From positions 1-57,821 of IMG/VR virus record IMGVR_UViG_3300028571_002339: 57,821 nucleotides of DNA. One strand, given 5' to 3'. The DNA is from a virus. Positions 33,166 through 42,124 of the stretch are shown here, in pieces. The stretch's first letter is position 1. Each line of letters opens with the position of its first letter. The position numbers and the translations under genes were made by a program. A model generated the notes under the pieces. The model was not told where the DNA came from, did no database searches, and saw only the letters and a list, made by a program, of their open reading frames with translations.

Positions 33166-34492
33166 ATATTTTTTACCCTATCAAATGCGTTGGCTAGACG
33201 ATAATTCAAAGATAAAGATATGGGAAAAATCTCGCCGTATCGGTGCAACCTATGTCCAAAGTTTTGAAGATGTAAGCGACTGCATTAACAAAAAAGTTCC
33301 TGCTGTTTGGTTTTCTTCAGCTGACGAATCTGCTGCGAAAGAATACATTGATTACTGCGAAAAATGGGTTAAATTTTTCCACGCAGTTGCTCAAAGCAGG
33401 GGCGAAATTGTTATTGATTCTGAAAAAGATATAAAAGCACTGGTAATTGAATTTAAAAACGGCACAAAAATTCACGCATTATCTTCAAATCCAAAAGGCT
33501 TCCGCTCAAAAGGCGGTAAAGTTATCCTTGATGAATTTGCCTTTCACAATAATCCTGAAGAACTTTGGAAAGCAGCTCGACCTTGTATTACTTGGGGTTT
33601 CCCTTTAAGGATTTTATCCACGCACAATGGACAAAGCTGTTTATATTATAAATTTATCGAGCAGGTACAAAAGGGCAAATTACATTGGAGCCATCACAAA
33701 ACTCCAATTCAAGTTGCTGTATCTGAGGGTTTGGTTGATAAAATTACGCAGAAAAAAACCACCCATCAAGAACAAGAAGAGTGGTTGCAGAATGAAAGAG
33801 ACAACTGTTTTGATGAATACACTTGGCTTCAGGAATACTGCTGTGTTGCCGTTGATGAAGCCTGTGCCTTTTTGCCATATGACTTAATCGTTACCTGCGA
33901 ATTGGACGATATTTTAAAGTCCTTAAACGATACTCAAAACGACCTGTTTGTAGGGATGGATGTCGGCAGAAAAAAAGATTTAACAGTTATTTGGGTATTA
34001 GAAAAGTTTGAAAATATTTTGTACACAAGATGCGTTATTGAACTTGCAAAAATGCCGTTTCACAAGCAAGAAGAAATATTATCAGGTGTTTTGTCCTACC
34101 GGAATTTTAGAAGATGTTGCCCTGATTCGACAGGAATAGGAATGCAGTTAAGTGAAAACGCCCAACGCAAATTCGGGCAATATCGGGTAGAGCCAATTAT
34201 GTTCACCAACCGAATAAAGGAAGAACTGGCTTATACGCTTCGAACTCATTTTGAAAACAGGACTGTTTTTATCCCCAAGCAGCACGAAATCAGAGAAGAC
34301 TTGCACTCGGTCAGGAGAATAACAACTGCCGCAAACAACATTCGCTTTGATGCTGACCATTCGGATAACGGACACGCAGACAGATTTTGGGCTTTAGCAC
34401 TTGCTCTGCATGCAGCCGGCAACGGCTCCGGTGAAATCCATATTTCAACTCGTAAAAAAATGGAAACCTTAAAAATTACAGACGGCTTTTAA
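33155..34492 (+). CDS. Terminase large subunit (Mu gp28-like)
   Basis: A 445-residue protein. The adenine/Walker A-like region is WEKSRRIGATY (23-33), Walker B is GGKVILDEFAFH in the first third, and the nuclease domain has acidic residues in FVGMDVGRKKDLTV, CCPDSTGIGMQ and the late HSDNGHADRFWALALALHA. It packages DNA using ATP and cuts it. Short N-terminus and domain order match Mu-type terminases. Intact. Confidence 0.92.
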   Translation: MSNKYFLPYQMRWLDDNSKIKIWEKSRRIGATYVQSFEDVSDCINKKVPAVWFSSADESAAKEYIDYCEKWVKFFHAVAQSRGEIVIDSEKDIKALVIEFKNGTKIHALSSNPKGFRSKGGKVILDEFAFHNNPEELWKAARPCITWGFPLRILSTHNGQSCLYYKFIEQVQKGKLHWSHHKTPIQVAVSEGLVDKITQKKTTHQEQEEWLQNERDNCFDEYTWLQEYCCVAVDEACAFLPYDLIVTCELDDILKSLNDTQNDLFVGMDVGRKKDLTVIWVLEKFENILYTRCVIELAKMPFHKQEEILSGVLSYRNFRRCCPDSTGIGMQLSENAQRKFGQYRVEPIMFTNRIKEELAYTLRTHFENRTVFIPKQHEIREDLHSVRRITTAANNIRFDADHSDNGHADRFWALALALHAAGNGSGEIHISTRKKMETLKITDGF

Positions 34493-34497
34493 GCGAC

Positions 34498-34607
34498 CGT
34501 TTTTGATTTTTACCACCCAATACACCTAATCCGCATTAAAAAACGATTTTAAAACACGTTAAAAGGGTTTTAAAAATGGTTTTGACTAACTTCATAAAGG
34601 ATTTTTT
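34498..34607 (+). other. Gap with A/T-rich leader motif before the portal gene
   Basis: About 110 bp without a gene. Positions 34545-34579 closely resemble 37898-37932, the sequence upstream of the adenine methyltransferase, with three TTTAAAA-like blocks spaced alike. It may be the trace of a moron module or a shared leader. Confidence 0.4.
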
Positions 34608-36029
34608 ATGCCAAACAAATTATCAGACGAAATTGCAACACGAAAACGAAGCCTGAATTTTTATTCTTTAGGCTCATATTTGCCCGATCCAGATGTGGTT
34701 TTGAGAAAACAGGGCAAAGATGTCAAAGTTTATAAAGAATTGATGTGCGATGCTCACGTTTTTGCCTGCGTACAATCTCGCAAATCAGGGGTTATGTCGC
34801 TTGAATGGGAGATAAAAAACGAATCAGAAAAGGACGAAACTACAGAAAAACTTGAAAAACTATTAAAGAAACTAGATATTTATAAGCTGATTAACGACAT
34901 TTTGGAGGCAACTTTATTCGGTTTTCAGCCGATAGAAATAATTTGGGGCAAAGTCGATAACCTTATTTTGCCGATTGAATTAAAGTCAAAACCTACTGAA
35001 TGGTTTTGTTTTGACGATGACAACCATCTAAAATTCAGAACAAAAGAGCATTACTATGGAGAAGAACTTCCGCCTAAAAAGTTTTTGTGTCCGCAATCTA
35101 ATCCGAGCTACGAAAATCCATACGGAGAAAGAACTTTATCAAGAGTGTTCTGGCCCGTCACATTTAAAAAAGGCGGATTGAAATTTTGGGTTATCTTCAC
35201 TGAAAAATATGGAATTCCAAATCTTGTGGGCAAACATCCCCGTGGGGCAAGTAAAGAAGAAACAGACAAACTCGCTGATTTACTTGAAGATATGGTACAA
35301 GATGCGGTTGCTGTGATTCCTGATGACAGCTCTGTTGAAATCCAGGAGGCAAACAAATCTTCCTCTGCTGAAATATTTGAAAAACTGATTGATAAAATGA
35401 ATGCTGAGATTTCAAAAGCAATCTTGGGGCAAACTCTAACAACCGAAATCGGAGCAAATGGAAGTTATGCAGCATCAAATACCCACTTTGCTGTCCGTCA
35501 AGACATTATTGATTCTGACAGAAAACTTGTTGAAAAAACTATTAATCAACTCCTGCAATGGATTTATGAAATCAATTTTACTAATCAGGATGTACCTGTT
35601 TTTGAAATGTATCAGGAAGAAGATGTCGATTTAACTTTGGCACAGCGAGATAAAATCATTTCAGAATGCGGAGTTAAATTCACTAAAGAATATTTTATCA
35701 AGGCTTTTGGCTATGATGCTGAAGATTTTGAAATTATAGAAAATGCCCCATCCGACTCTCAATTTTCACAGTTTAAGGAAGAACCTGAAATAGAGGGGCA
35801 AGTTCAGATTGATGAATTGTTTAAATTCCTTTCTGAAACAGAATTAAGCATTCAAGCTCAAAAAATGCTTAATCCTTTGATTTCGCTTCTTGAGTCCTGC
35901 GAAAGTTTTGAAGAAGCAAAAGAACTTTTGACAGATAAAAACTTGAAAAGTAAGCAATTTGAACAATCACTTCAAAAGGCACTTTTCTTATGTGAACTGC
36001 AAGGAAGGAGTGATGGATTAGATGACTAA
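34608..36029 (+). CDS. Portal protein (Mu gp29-like, DUF935)
   Basis: A 473-residue DUF935 portal: LPDPDVVLRKQGKDVKVYKE near the start, VQSRKSGVMSLEWEIKN, NPYGERTLSRVFWPVTFKK, ILGQTLTTEIGANGSYAAS and DIIDSDRKLVEKTINQLL. It forms the dodecameric ring at the DNA-entry vertex. AAAGGA is six bases before ATG. It overlaps the following methyltransferase start by 8 nt. Confidence 0.92.
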   Translation: MPNKLSDEIATRKRSLNFYSLGSYLPDPDVVLRKQGKDVKVYKELMCDAHVFACVQSRKSGVMSLEWEIKNESEKDETTEKLEKLLKKLDIYKLINDILEATLFGFQPIEIIWGKVDNLILPIELKSKPTEWFCFDDDNHLKFRTKEHYYGEELPPKKFLCPQSNPSYENPYGERTLSRVFWPVTFKKGGLKFWVIFTEKYGIPNLVGKHPRGASKEETDKLADLLEDMVQDAVAVIPDDSSVEIQEANKSSSAEIFEKLIDKMNAEISKAILGQTLTTEIGANGSYAASNTHFAVRQDIIDSDRKLVEKTINQLLQWIYEINFTNQDVPVFEMYQEEDVDLTLAQRDKIISECGVKFTKEYFIKAFGYDAEDFEIIENAPSDSQFSQFKEEPEIEGQVQIDELFKFLSETELSIQAQKMLNPLISLLESCESFEEAKELLTDKNLKSKQFEQSLQKALFLCELQGRSDGLDD

Positions 36030-37146
36030 CAAAACTCCCCTTAAATTTCTCGACCTTTTCTCCGGCATAGGCGGTTTTAAAATCGCACTTGAAAATGTCG
36101 GATTTGAAGGCATCGGGTTTTGTGACAACGATAAATACGCCGTCCAGTTATACTTGGCGTATCACAGCAAAGATAATGAGGTTTACTATGACGATGTACG
36201 AACAATCGATACAAAACAACTCCCTGACTTTGATATCCTTTGTGCAGGATTTCCTTGCCAATCTTTTTCAATTGCAGGCAAAAGACGAGGATTTGACGAC
36301 ACCAGAGGCACACTCTTTTTTGAAGTCGCACGGATTTTATCCGACAAAAAGCCCAAATACTTTATTCTCGAAAACGTTAAAGGGCTACTTAACCACGACT
36401 CTGGACGAACTTTCAGGACTATCATTAAAGTTCTCACCGACCTTGGGTATAGCGTGCAATGGCAAGTTCTTAATTCTAAGTTCTTCGGAGTTCCTCAAAA
36501 CAGGGAAAGAGTGTACATTGTCGGATGTCTTGGAACAGAATGTATCGGAAAAATATTTCCTCTCACTGGAATCGCAGAAGAGAATATTAGCGAAATCCGA
36601 AAACATCCGCTGAGTACAAAAACATCCCAAGGCGACAGAGTTTACGAAACTGATGGTTTAAGCACCTGCTTGACTTCAAACGGCGGTGGCTTGGGCGGTA
36701 AGACAGGTTTGTATTTCATTAATAAACCTAGATTTGATAAATACAAAGCCTCAAATATAGTTGAAACCTTAAAAGTTGGCGGCGATACACCATTGATGCG
36801 GATAAAAAACGGAACTAAAAAAGGCTACGATGAAGCAACAATCGGCGATGGAATTAATCTTGCATTCCCTAATTCAAAGACCAGAAGAGGCAGAGTCGGT
36901 AAAAAGGTTTCTCAAACCTTAGACACCCACTGCAATATGGGAACGATTGACGATGATTTCAGGATAAGAAGGTTAACCCCTACTGAATGCTTCAGGCTTC
37001 AGGGCTTTCCTGATGCGATGGTACAGCAAGCAAGAGAGCTTGGCATATCCGATTCTCAACTTTATAAAATGGCAGGAAATGCTGTGACCGTAAATGTAGC
37101 ACAAGCCGTTGCACAAAAGATTTGGGAGGTTGAATATGGAACTTAA
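36022..37146 (+). CDS. DNA (cytosine-5) methyltransferase
   Basis: A 374-residue C5 methyltransferase with motif I DLFSGIGG (11-18), motif IV GFPCQSFSIAG with catalytic Cys79, ENVKG, QNRERVYIVG, RRLTPTECFRLQGFPD and the final GNAV box. The target-recognition region in the middle is of normal size. It has no restriction partner here, so it probably protects phage DNA against host endonucleases. It sits between portal and gpF genes and overlaps both, an unusual place that suggests recruitment as a moron. Confidence 0.93.
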   Translation: MTNKTPLKFLDLFSGIGGFKIALENVGFEGIGFCDNDKYAVQLYLAYHSKDNEVYYDDVRTIDTKQLPDFDILCAGFPCQSFSIAGKRRGFDDTRGTLFFEVARILSDKKPKYFILENVKGLLNHDSGRTFRTIIKVLTDLGYSVQWQVLNSKFFGVPQNRERVYIVGCLGTECIGKIFPLTGIAEENISEIRKHPLSTKTSQGDRVYETDGLSTCLTSNGGGLGGKTGLYFINKPRFDKYKASNIVETLKVGGDTPLMRIKNGTKKGYDEATIGDGINLAFPNSKTRRGRVGKKVSQTLDTHCNMGTIDDDFRIRRLTPTECFRLQGFPDAMVQQARELGISDSQLYKMAGNAVTVNVAQAVAQKIWEVEYGT

Positions 37147-37888
37147 AGCCTTATTTAAACTCTCCCCTGCTGCTGCGATTAAATACTTCAAAGGCAAAGA
37201 AAACAAATTATCCTGGGATTGGTACGAACTTTGGCAAGATGCACACAAAAAATCTTTCACAGTTGCAAAGGCGATGAGGGAAGATATTTTAAAGGATATT
37301 CGCTCTGCACTTGAAAAAGCACTGGAAGACGGACAAACGTTTCAATCTTTCCAAAAAGAATTAAAACCAACTTTGCAGAAAAAAGGTTGGTGGGGCGAAC
37401 AATTTATCGGCGATTCACAAGGAAATATCGAAAAAGTACAACTCGGTTCAATGTATCGGCTAAAAACAATTTATTCAGTAAATATGCAAACAGCATACCA
37501 AACCGGACGGTACAAGACACAGTTTGATAACGCTGACAATAGACCGTATTGGGAATACGTATCAGTTTTGGACCAGCGTACACGCCCTGAACACGCACAA
37601 TTAAGCGGACTGGTCTTTAGATATGACGACCCGTTTTGGAATTCTTTTTACCCACCAAATGGTTGGCGATGTCGGTGCAGAGTGAGGGCTTTAGCTGATT
37701 ACAACCTGAAAGAGAAAAATTTATCCGTTGATGATTCGGACGGAAGATTATCAGAAGAAAAACAGCTTGTTTCCAAGAAATCGGGTAACTACATGCCTGT
37801 AACCGTTTATACGGACCCGCTGACAGGCAAGAAAATTGCACCCGATGTCGGATGGTCGCATAATCCGGCGAACGGATTGGTAAAATGA
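37136..37888 (+). CDS. Phage head morphogenesis protein (Mu gpF-like)
   Basis: A 250-residue Mu F-like minor head protein from ATG 37136 (GGGAGG upstream). Its features are the helical N-terminus (AAIKYFKGKENKLSWDWYEL), NMQTAYQTGRYKTQ, the WEYVSVLDQRTRPEHAQLSG core and PPNGWRCRCRVRAL. Its family works with the portal in capsid assembly. It overlaps the C5 methyltransferase. Confidence 0.88.
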   Translation: MELKALFKLSPAAAIKYFKGKENKLSWDWYELWQDAHKKSFTVAKAMREDILKDIRSALEKALEDGQTFQSFQKELKPTLQKKGWWGEQFIGDSQGNIEKVQLGSMYRLKTIYSVNMQTAYQTGRYKTQFDNADNRPYWEYVSVLDQRTRPEHAQLSGLVFRYDDPFWNSFYPPNGWRCRCRVRALADYNLKEKNLSVDDSDGRLSEEKQLVSKKSGNYMPVTVYTDPLTGKKIAPDVGWSHNPANGLVK

Positions 37889-37928
37889 ATTAAAAGAGAT
37901 TTAAAACACATTTAAAAGGAGTTTAAAA

Positions 37929-38741
37929 ATGACTATTGATACAAAACATTTATTAAATTGGGTCGGCGGCAAAAGATTGCTAAGAAAAACAATCGCACCA
38001 CTTATCCCGACTGACATCAAATCTTATGTTGAACCTTTCGGCGGCGGCGGTTGGGTTCTGTTTTACAAACCCCGTTGGGCAGATTTAGAGATTTACAATG
38101 ACTTAGACGGCAGGCTTGTAAACCTTTTCAGAATTGTAAAATATCACCCTGAAGCGTTGAAAGAAGAACTTAGATACTTACTTGGCTCTCGTGAAATGTT
38201 TGTGCAATTTTTAAATTCAAAACCTTATACTGATATCCAAAAAGCAGTCCAATTCTTATTTTTAATCACTCGCTCCTTTGGCGGTAGAGGCGAAACTTAT
38301 GGAACAGTCAAAAAATCTTCAGGCGGAGCAAGCAAAAGTCAGACAAATATTTTATTTAAAATTGATGCAATTCACAAACGCTTGGACAAAGTTTTGGTTG
38401 AAAACAGGGATTTTGAAAAGCTAATTAAGCAATATGACCACGAAGATGCATTTTTCTATTGCGACCCACCATATACTTGCGGATGCGGATATGAAGTAAC
38501 CACCACAGAAGGCTTCGCACATGAAAAGTTACGAGATACTTTGAAAAATATTCAGGGTAGATTTTTACTTTCCTATGATGATTGCCCGAAAATCCGTGAG
38601 CTGTACAAAGACTTTGAAATGATTGCAGTCGAACGACTAAACGGTATCAATAATAAAACCGGCGACAGAAAAAATAAAATGTTTAAGGAGCTACTGATTG
38701 CGAATTATCCAATCCAGGACCTACATAAAAATGTCGGATAA
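37929..38741 (+). CDS. DNA adenine methyltransferase (Dam/D12 class)
   Basis: A 270-residue N6-adenine methyltransferase: WVGGKRLL (11-18, SAM binding), VEPFGGGG, the DPPY catalytic motif at 179-182 and FEMIAVERLNG towards the end. A normal-sized D12-class enzyme, with no cognate nuclease nearby, probably for anti-restriction or control of phage genes. It is inserted between gpF and gpG, the second methyltransferase in this head module. Its end overlaps the gpG start. Confidence 0.92.
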   Translation: MTIDTKHLLNWVGGKRLLRKTIAPLIPTDIKSYVEPFGGGGWVLFYKPRWADLEIYNDLDGRLVNLFRIVKYHPEALKEELRYLLGSREMFVQFLNSKPYTDIQKAVQFLFLITRSFGGRGETYGTVKKSSGGASKSQTNILFKIDAIHKRLDKVLVENRDFEKLIKQYDHEDAFFYCDPPYTCGCGYEVTTTEGFAHEKLRDTLKNIQGRFLLSYDDCPKIRELYKDFEMIAVERLNGINNKTGDRKNKMFKELLIANYPIQDLHKNVG

Positions 38742-39177
38742 TATTGAAATCAGAATTGACAATAAAGCTGTGGAAGAAGCCCTTTTGAAGGTTGCAAGTA
38801 AATGCGAAGAAATGAAACCTTTGATGAAAAACATTGCAGGTATTATGGCTGATGCTGTGGAAGAAAATTTTGAGCAAGAAGGTCGACCTGCCAAATGGCA
38901 GGAATTGGCTGAATCTACAATTAAAAAACGGAAGAAAACAAAGCACTGGCCCGGCAGAATTTTGCAGGTAGAAGGGCAGCTCGCTACCTCTATTACAACT
39001 CAATACGATAGCGAAAGTGCCGTTATCGGCTCAAACTTGGAATACGCAGCAATCCATCAACTCGGCGGTAACGCTGGCAAAGGCAAAAAAGTCACAATCC
39101 CTGCACGACCGTATTTATCGCTAAATAGCACAATTGTTGGAGAAATTCTTAGCGCTACTGAACAATATTTAATCTAA
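38731..39177 (+). CDS. Phage virion morphogenesis protein (gpG-like)
   Basis: A 148-residue protein from ATG 38731, with IAGIMADAVEENFEQEGRP, AKWQELAESTIKKRKK, WPGRILQVEGQLATSI, YAAIHQLGG and IPARPYLSL. These motifs define the phage virion morphogenesis family (Mu gpG, tail completion). It is the last gene of the plus-strand head module. It ends 14 bp from the convergent end of the cargo operon. Confidence 0.88.
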   Translation: MSDNIEIRIDNKAVEEALLKVASKCEEMKPLMKNIAGIMADAVEENFEQEGRPAKWQELAESTIKKRKKTKHWPGRILQVEGQLATSITTQYDSESAVIGSNLEYAAIHQLGGNAGKGKKVTIPARPYLSLNSTIVGEILSATEQYLI

Positions 39178-39191
39178 ATTCTAAATAATTC

Positions 39192-41012
39192 TTAAACATT
39201 AACTTCTTGATTTCTAAATTGCATTTCGTATAAATGTTTATATTGCCCATTTTCTTTTTGGATTAATTCTTCATGCGTTCCCAATTCAACTAATTCACCC
39301 TCATTTATTACTGCAATCCTATCTGCATTTTTAATAGTAGAAAGTCTGTGAGCTATAATGAATACGGTGCGATCTTCCACCAAATTATCCATTGCAGCTT
39401 GAACTATTGCTTCTGATTCGTTATCTAATGCAGAAGTTGCTTCATCCAAAATTACAATTGGAGCATTCCTAAGCATTGCCCGAGCAATTGCAACACGCTG
39501 TCTTTGTCCGCCAGAAAGAGTTAACCCTCGTTCACCAAGCATCGTCTCTAAGCCTTCAGGTAATTCTTGCATCATATCCTGCAAATGTGCTGATTGTATT
39601 GCTTGCATTACTTGATCCGTTGTGGCATCAGGATTTCCCATAAGAATATTTTCTTTTATAGTTCCAGAATACAAAAAATTATCTTGAAAAACCATTGAGA
39701 TATTGCGTCTTAATGATTTCAATGAGAAGTTTCTTATATCAACTTCGTCTATTTTTATTGAACCTGTCTTGATATCATAAAAACGTGGAATTAAATTAAC
39801 CAATGTTGACTTTCCGCCACCTGAATTTCCAACAATTGCGAGTGTTTCATTTTTATTTACAGTTAAAGTTAAGTTTTTTAAAACAGGTTGATCTGGAGTA
39901 TATTCAAAAACTATATTTTCAAATTTGATGTTATTATTTAAACTAGTCATTTTGATTGGTTTTTTGCAATCTGCAATATTCGGTTCTAAGTCAAATAATT
40001 CAAATACACGCCCCATTGCAACAAAGATATTTTGAATACCAGCTAATGTTCCGCCTAAAGTTTTTACTGGTTTATACAATAATAATAAAGAAGTTACAAA
40101 AGAAGCAAATGATCCTGCTGTCATATTACCAATATTTATTAAATATGTACCATAACCTAATACAATAGCAATACCACATGATGCAATCAAATACATCAAG
40201 GGTGACATCCAAGCTGTACGTTTTAGTAAAGATATGCCAATATTATATCCTTCCAAGAGTTGCTCTTTAAAATATTTTTCGTGTCTCTCTTGTAATTCAT
40301 AAGCTGCCATCACTTTGTTACCACCATATGTTTCATTCATATTAGTAGTAATTTTACCACCGATAACCATATTTTTATTAGAAGTTTCTTGTATTAGTTT
40401 TCTAATTAAAGCAACAGGAATAAAGGCAATGCAAAGAACCAATACACCAATAAAAGCAAGTTTCCAAGAACTATAAATCATTACTAAAATTAAACCTAAT
40501 GCTCCACAAGTAGCAGTTGTAATAGTTTTTATATTATCTACAATTCCTGCAGATGCAGCAGCAGGATCGCCAACATATCTTGCAAGTATAATTCCTGAAG
40601 AATTTTCATCAAAAAATTGAGGGTGCATATGAATCAAGCGATTGAACAAATCAAATCTTACATCATTAGTTATATGGGCACTTGTCCAAGCGGATAAATA
40701 TTCATTTAAATATCTTAAAACACCTTGAATTAAAGCAAACATAACAATTCCAATAGGAATAAGAAAAGACATTTCAAGCGATGTTATGTTTAAAGAATAA
40801 TTAAAGGCACTAAGCTCAAAATTTTTACCACCGATAACGAAATCCATATAAGGCTTTAAAGCAAATGCTGTAACACCATCAAGTAAACCTAGTGGTATCG
40901 CAATTAAAAAACCTAAAAATATTCTAAATAAGTATGGCTTAATGTATGGGAATATTCTTAATAATAACCATTTATATTCAAATGAATTTGCTGTTGAGTT
41001 ATTTAATTTCAT
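39192..41012 (-). CDS. MsbA-like ABC exporter (fused TMD and ATPase)
   Basis: A 606-residue half-transporter. Six transmembrane helices occupy about 20-330 (IFLGFLIAIPLGLLDGVTAF and others). An ATPase at about 360-600 has Walker A GNSGGGKST, the LSGGQ signature, Walker B VILDEATSALD and a switch His in IAHRLSTI. The family exports lipid A or lipid-linked glycans across the inner membrane. It is the last gene of the minus-strand sugar operon and overlaps the FkbM methyltransferase by 14 nt, so it probably exports that operon's product. Confidence 0.85.
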   Translation of the reverse strand: MKLNNSTANSFEYKWLLLRIFPYIKPYLFRIFLGFLIAIPLGLLDGVTAFALKPYMDFVIGGKNFELSAFNYSLNITSLEMSFLIPIGIVMFALIQGVLRYLNEYLSAWTSAHITNDVRFDLFNRLIHMHPQFFDENSSGIILARYVGDPAAASAGIVDNIKTITTATCGALGLILVMIYSSWKLAFIGVLVLCIAFIPVALIRKLIQETSNKNMVIGGKITTNMNETYGGNKVMAAYELQERHEKYFKEQLLEGYNIGISLLKRTAWMSPLMYLIASCGIAIVLGYGTYLINIGNMTAGSFASFVTSLLLLYKPVKTLGGTLAGIQNIFVAMGRVFELFDLEPNIADCKKPIKMTSLNNNIKFENIVFEYTPDQPVLKNLTLTVNKNETLAIVGNSGGGKSTLVNLIPRFYDIKTGSIKIDEVDIRNFSLKSLRRNISMVFQDNFLYSGTIKENILMGNPDATTDQVMQAIQSAHLQDMMQELPEGLETMLGERGLTLSGGQRQRVAIARAMLRNAPIVILDEATSALDNESEAIVQAAMDNLVEDRTVFIIAHRLSTIKNADRIAVINEGELVELGTHEELIQKENGQYKHLYEMQFRNQEVNV

Positions 41013-42123
41013 TTTCTACTCCAATTTTGATATTAGACTTTGGAACTTCTGCTAATAATGCAGTTTCGACAAAAATATTGGTTATTGAAGGCTTGGTAAT
41101 TTTAAACTTATAGCCCAAATTCCAACTTTCAATTAAAGGTTTTATTTTAAAGAAATCCTCAGCATTATGATAAATTGAAATATTTAATGCCGGTTTTTGG
41201 GATTTTATTGTATTAATCGCACCTTGCAACAAATATCTTTCAGCTCCTTCTACATCAACTTTTATTAATCCAACCTTGATATCATGTTGTTTTACAAAAT
41301 TATCTATTGTCGTAAAATGAACTTTTTCAATATTGGAACCACTATTTCTATAAGAATTTATAGATGTAGACTGTCCTGCAATACCAGCGACATAAATATC
41401 CTTGTCAGTTTCTTTATCTAATAATCCTAGTTTTACTGGGATTACATTTTTTAGATTATTAATTTCAATTGTTTTAGTTAAAGATTCATAAAGTTTACTA
41501 ACGGGTTCAAAGCTATAAACATTATCTGATGTAAGCCTTGAGAACAATACTGCTGAATCACCAATTGAGGCACCTGCATCTATTACACTTTTTGAAAAAT
41601 CAATATTGTCAAATTCTTTTAAATTATGTTCGTAGTAGAAAACTGATGAATCAAAAAATGAATTTGGTAATAAATAATCTTTGTATGCCCAAATCTCTTT
41701 ATCCACTTGCACAATAGATTTCACAAAATTTGCTTGCAAATTTCTTAATTCGGATAATTCCTCGTTACTAAGAAAATAAAAGCGATTGTTAGTATTTTTC
41801 AATTGTTGTATTCTTGCTAAAGCTTTTTGAACATTCAAAACACTTTCATCATCTAATCCTTTTATTAAATTTAAATAATCATCTTTAATGTTAATTTTGT
41901 TTAAATAAGGATAAAAATCATTGGATAATATAACTGGTTCATCTAATAAATCCATGATATTATTTTGTATTCGACATAATGAATCACTTTTTAAATTAAC
42001 TTCTGTAATTTTATCAAGTATTAAATTTGATAATTTAAGTTTAATTTTTAAACCTAAAATAGTTATAACTTTGTGACCATTTTGATTTTTAATAGAAAGT
42101 ATCGTATTTAATAGTTTTTTCAT
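40999..42123 (-). CDS. FkbM-family methyltransferase
   Basis: A 374-residue protein from ATG 42123 (GGAG upstream; the open frame continues to 42210, inside the previous gene). The N-terminal 90 residues are an uncharacterised region. The methyltransferase core has VIDAGASIGDSAVLFSRL (SAM binding), FEPVSKLYESL, FTTIDNFV and VDVEGAERYLLQGA. FkbM enzymes O-methylate sugars or lipids. It could cap or decorate the glycan made by this operon. It begins one base after the radical SAM gene's stop. Confidence 0.85.
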   Translation of the reverse strand: MKKLLNTILSIKNQNGHKVITILGLKIKLKLSNLILDKITEVNLKSDSLCRIQNNIMDLLDEPVILSNDFYPYLNKINIKDDYLNLIKGLDDESVLNVQKALARIQQLKNTNNRFYFLSNEELSELRNLQANFVKSIVQVDKEIWAYKDYLLPNSFFDSSVFYYEHNLKEFDNIDFSKSVIDAGASIGDSAVLFSRLTSDNVYSFEPVSKLYESLTKTIEINNLKNVIPVKLGLLDKETDKDIYVAGIAGQSTSINSYRNSGSNIEKVHFTTIDNFVKQHDIKVGLIKVDVEGAERYLLQGAINTIKSQKPALNISIYHNAEDFFKIKPLIESWNLGYKFKITKPSITNIFVETALLAEVPKSNIKIGVENEIK

Positions 42124-42124
42124 T

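Noticed and set aside
36089-36613. 174-residue plus ORF in another frame of the C5 methyltransferase
   Set aside because: The methyltransferase frame has all conserved motifs in order; this overlapping frame has none and no start site.
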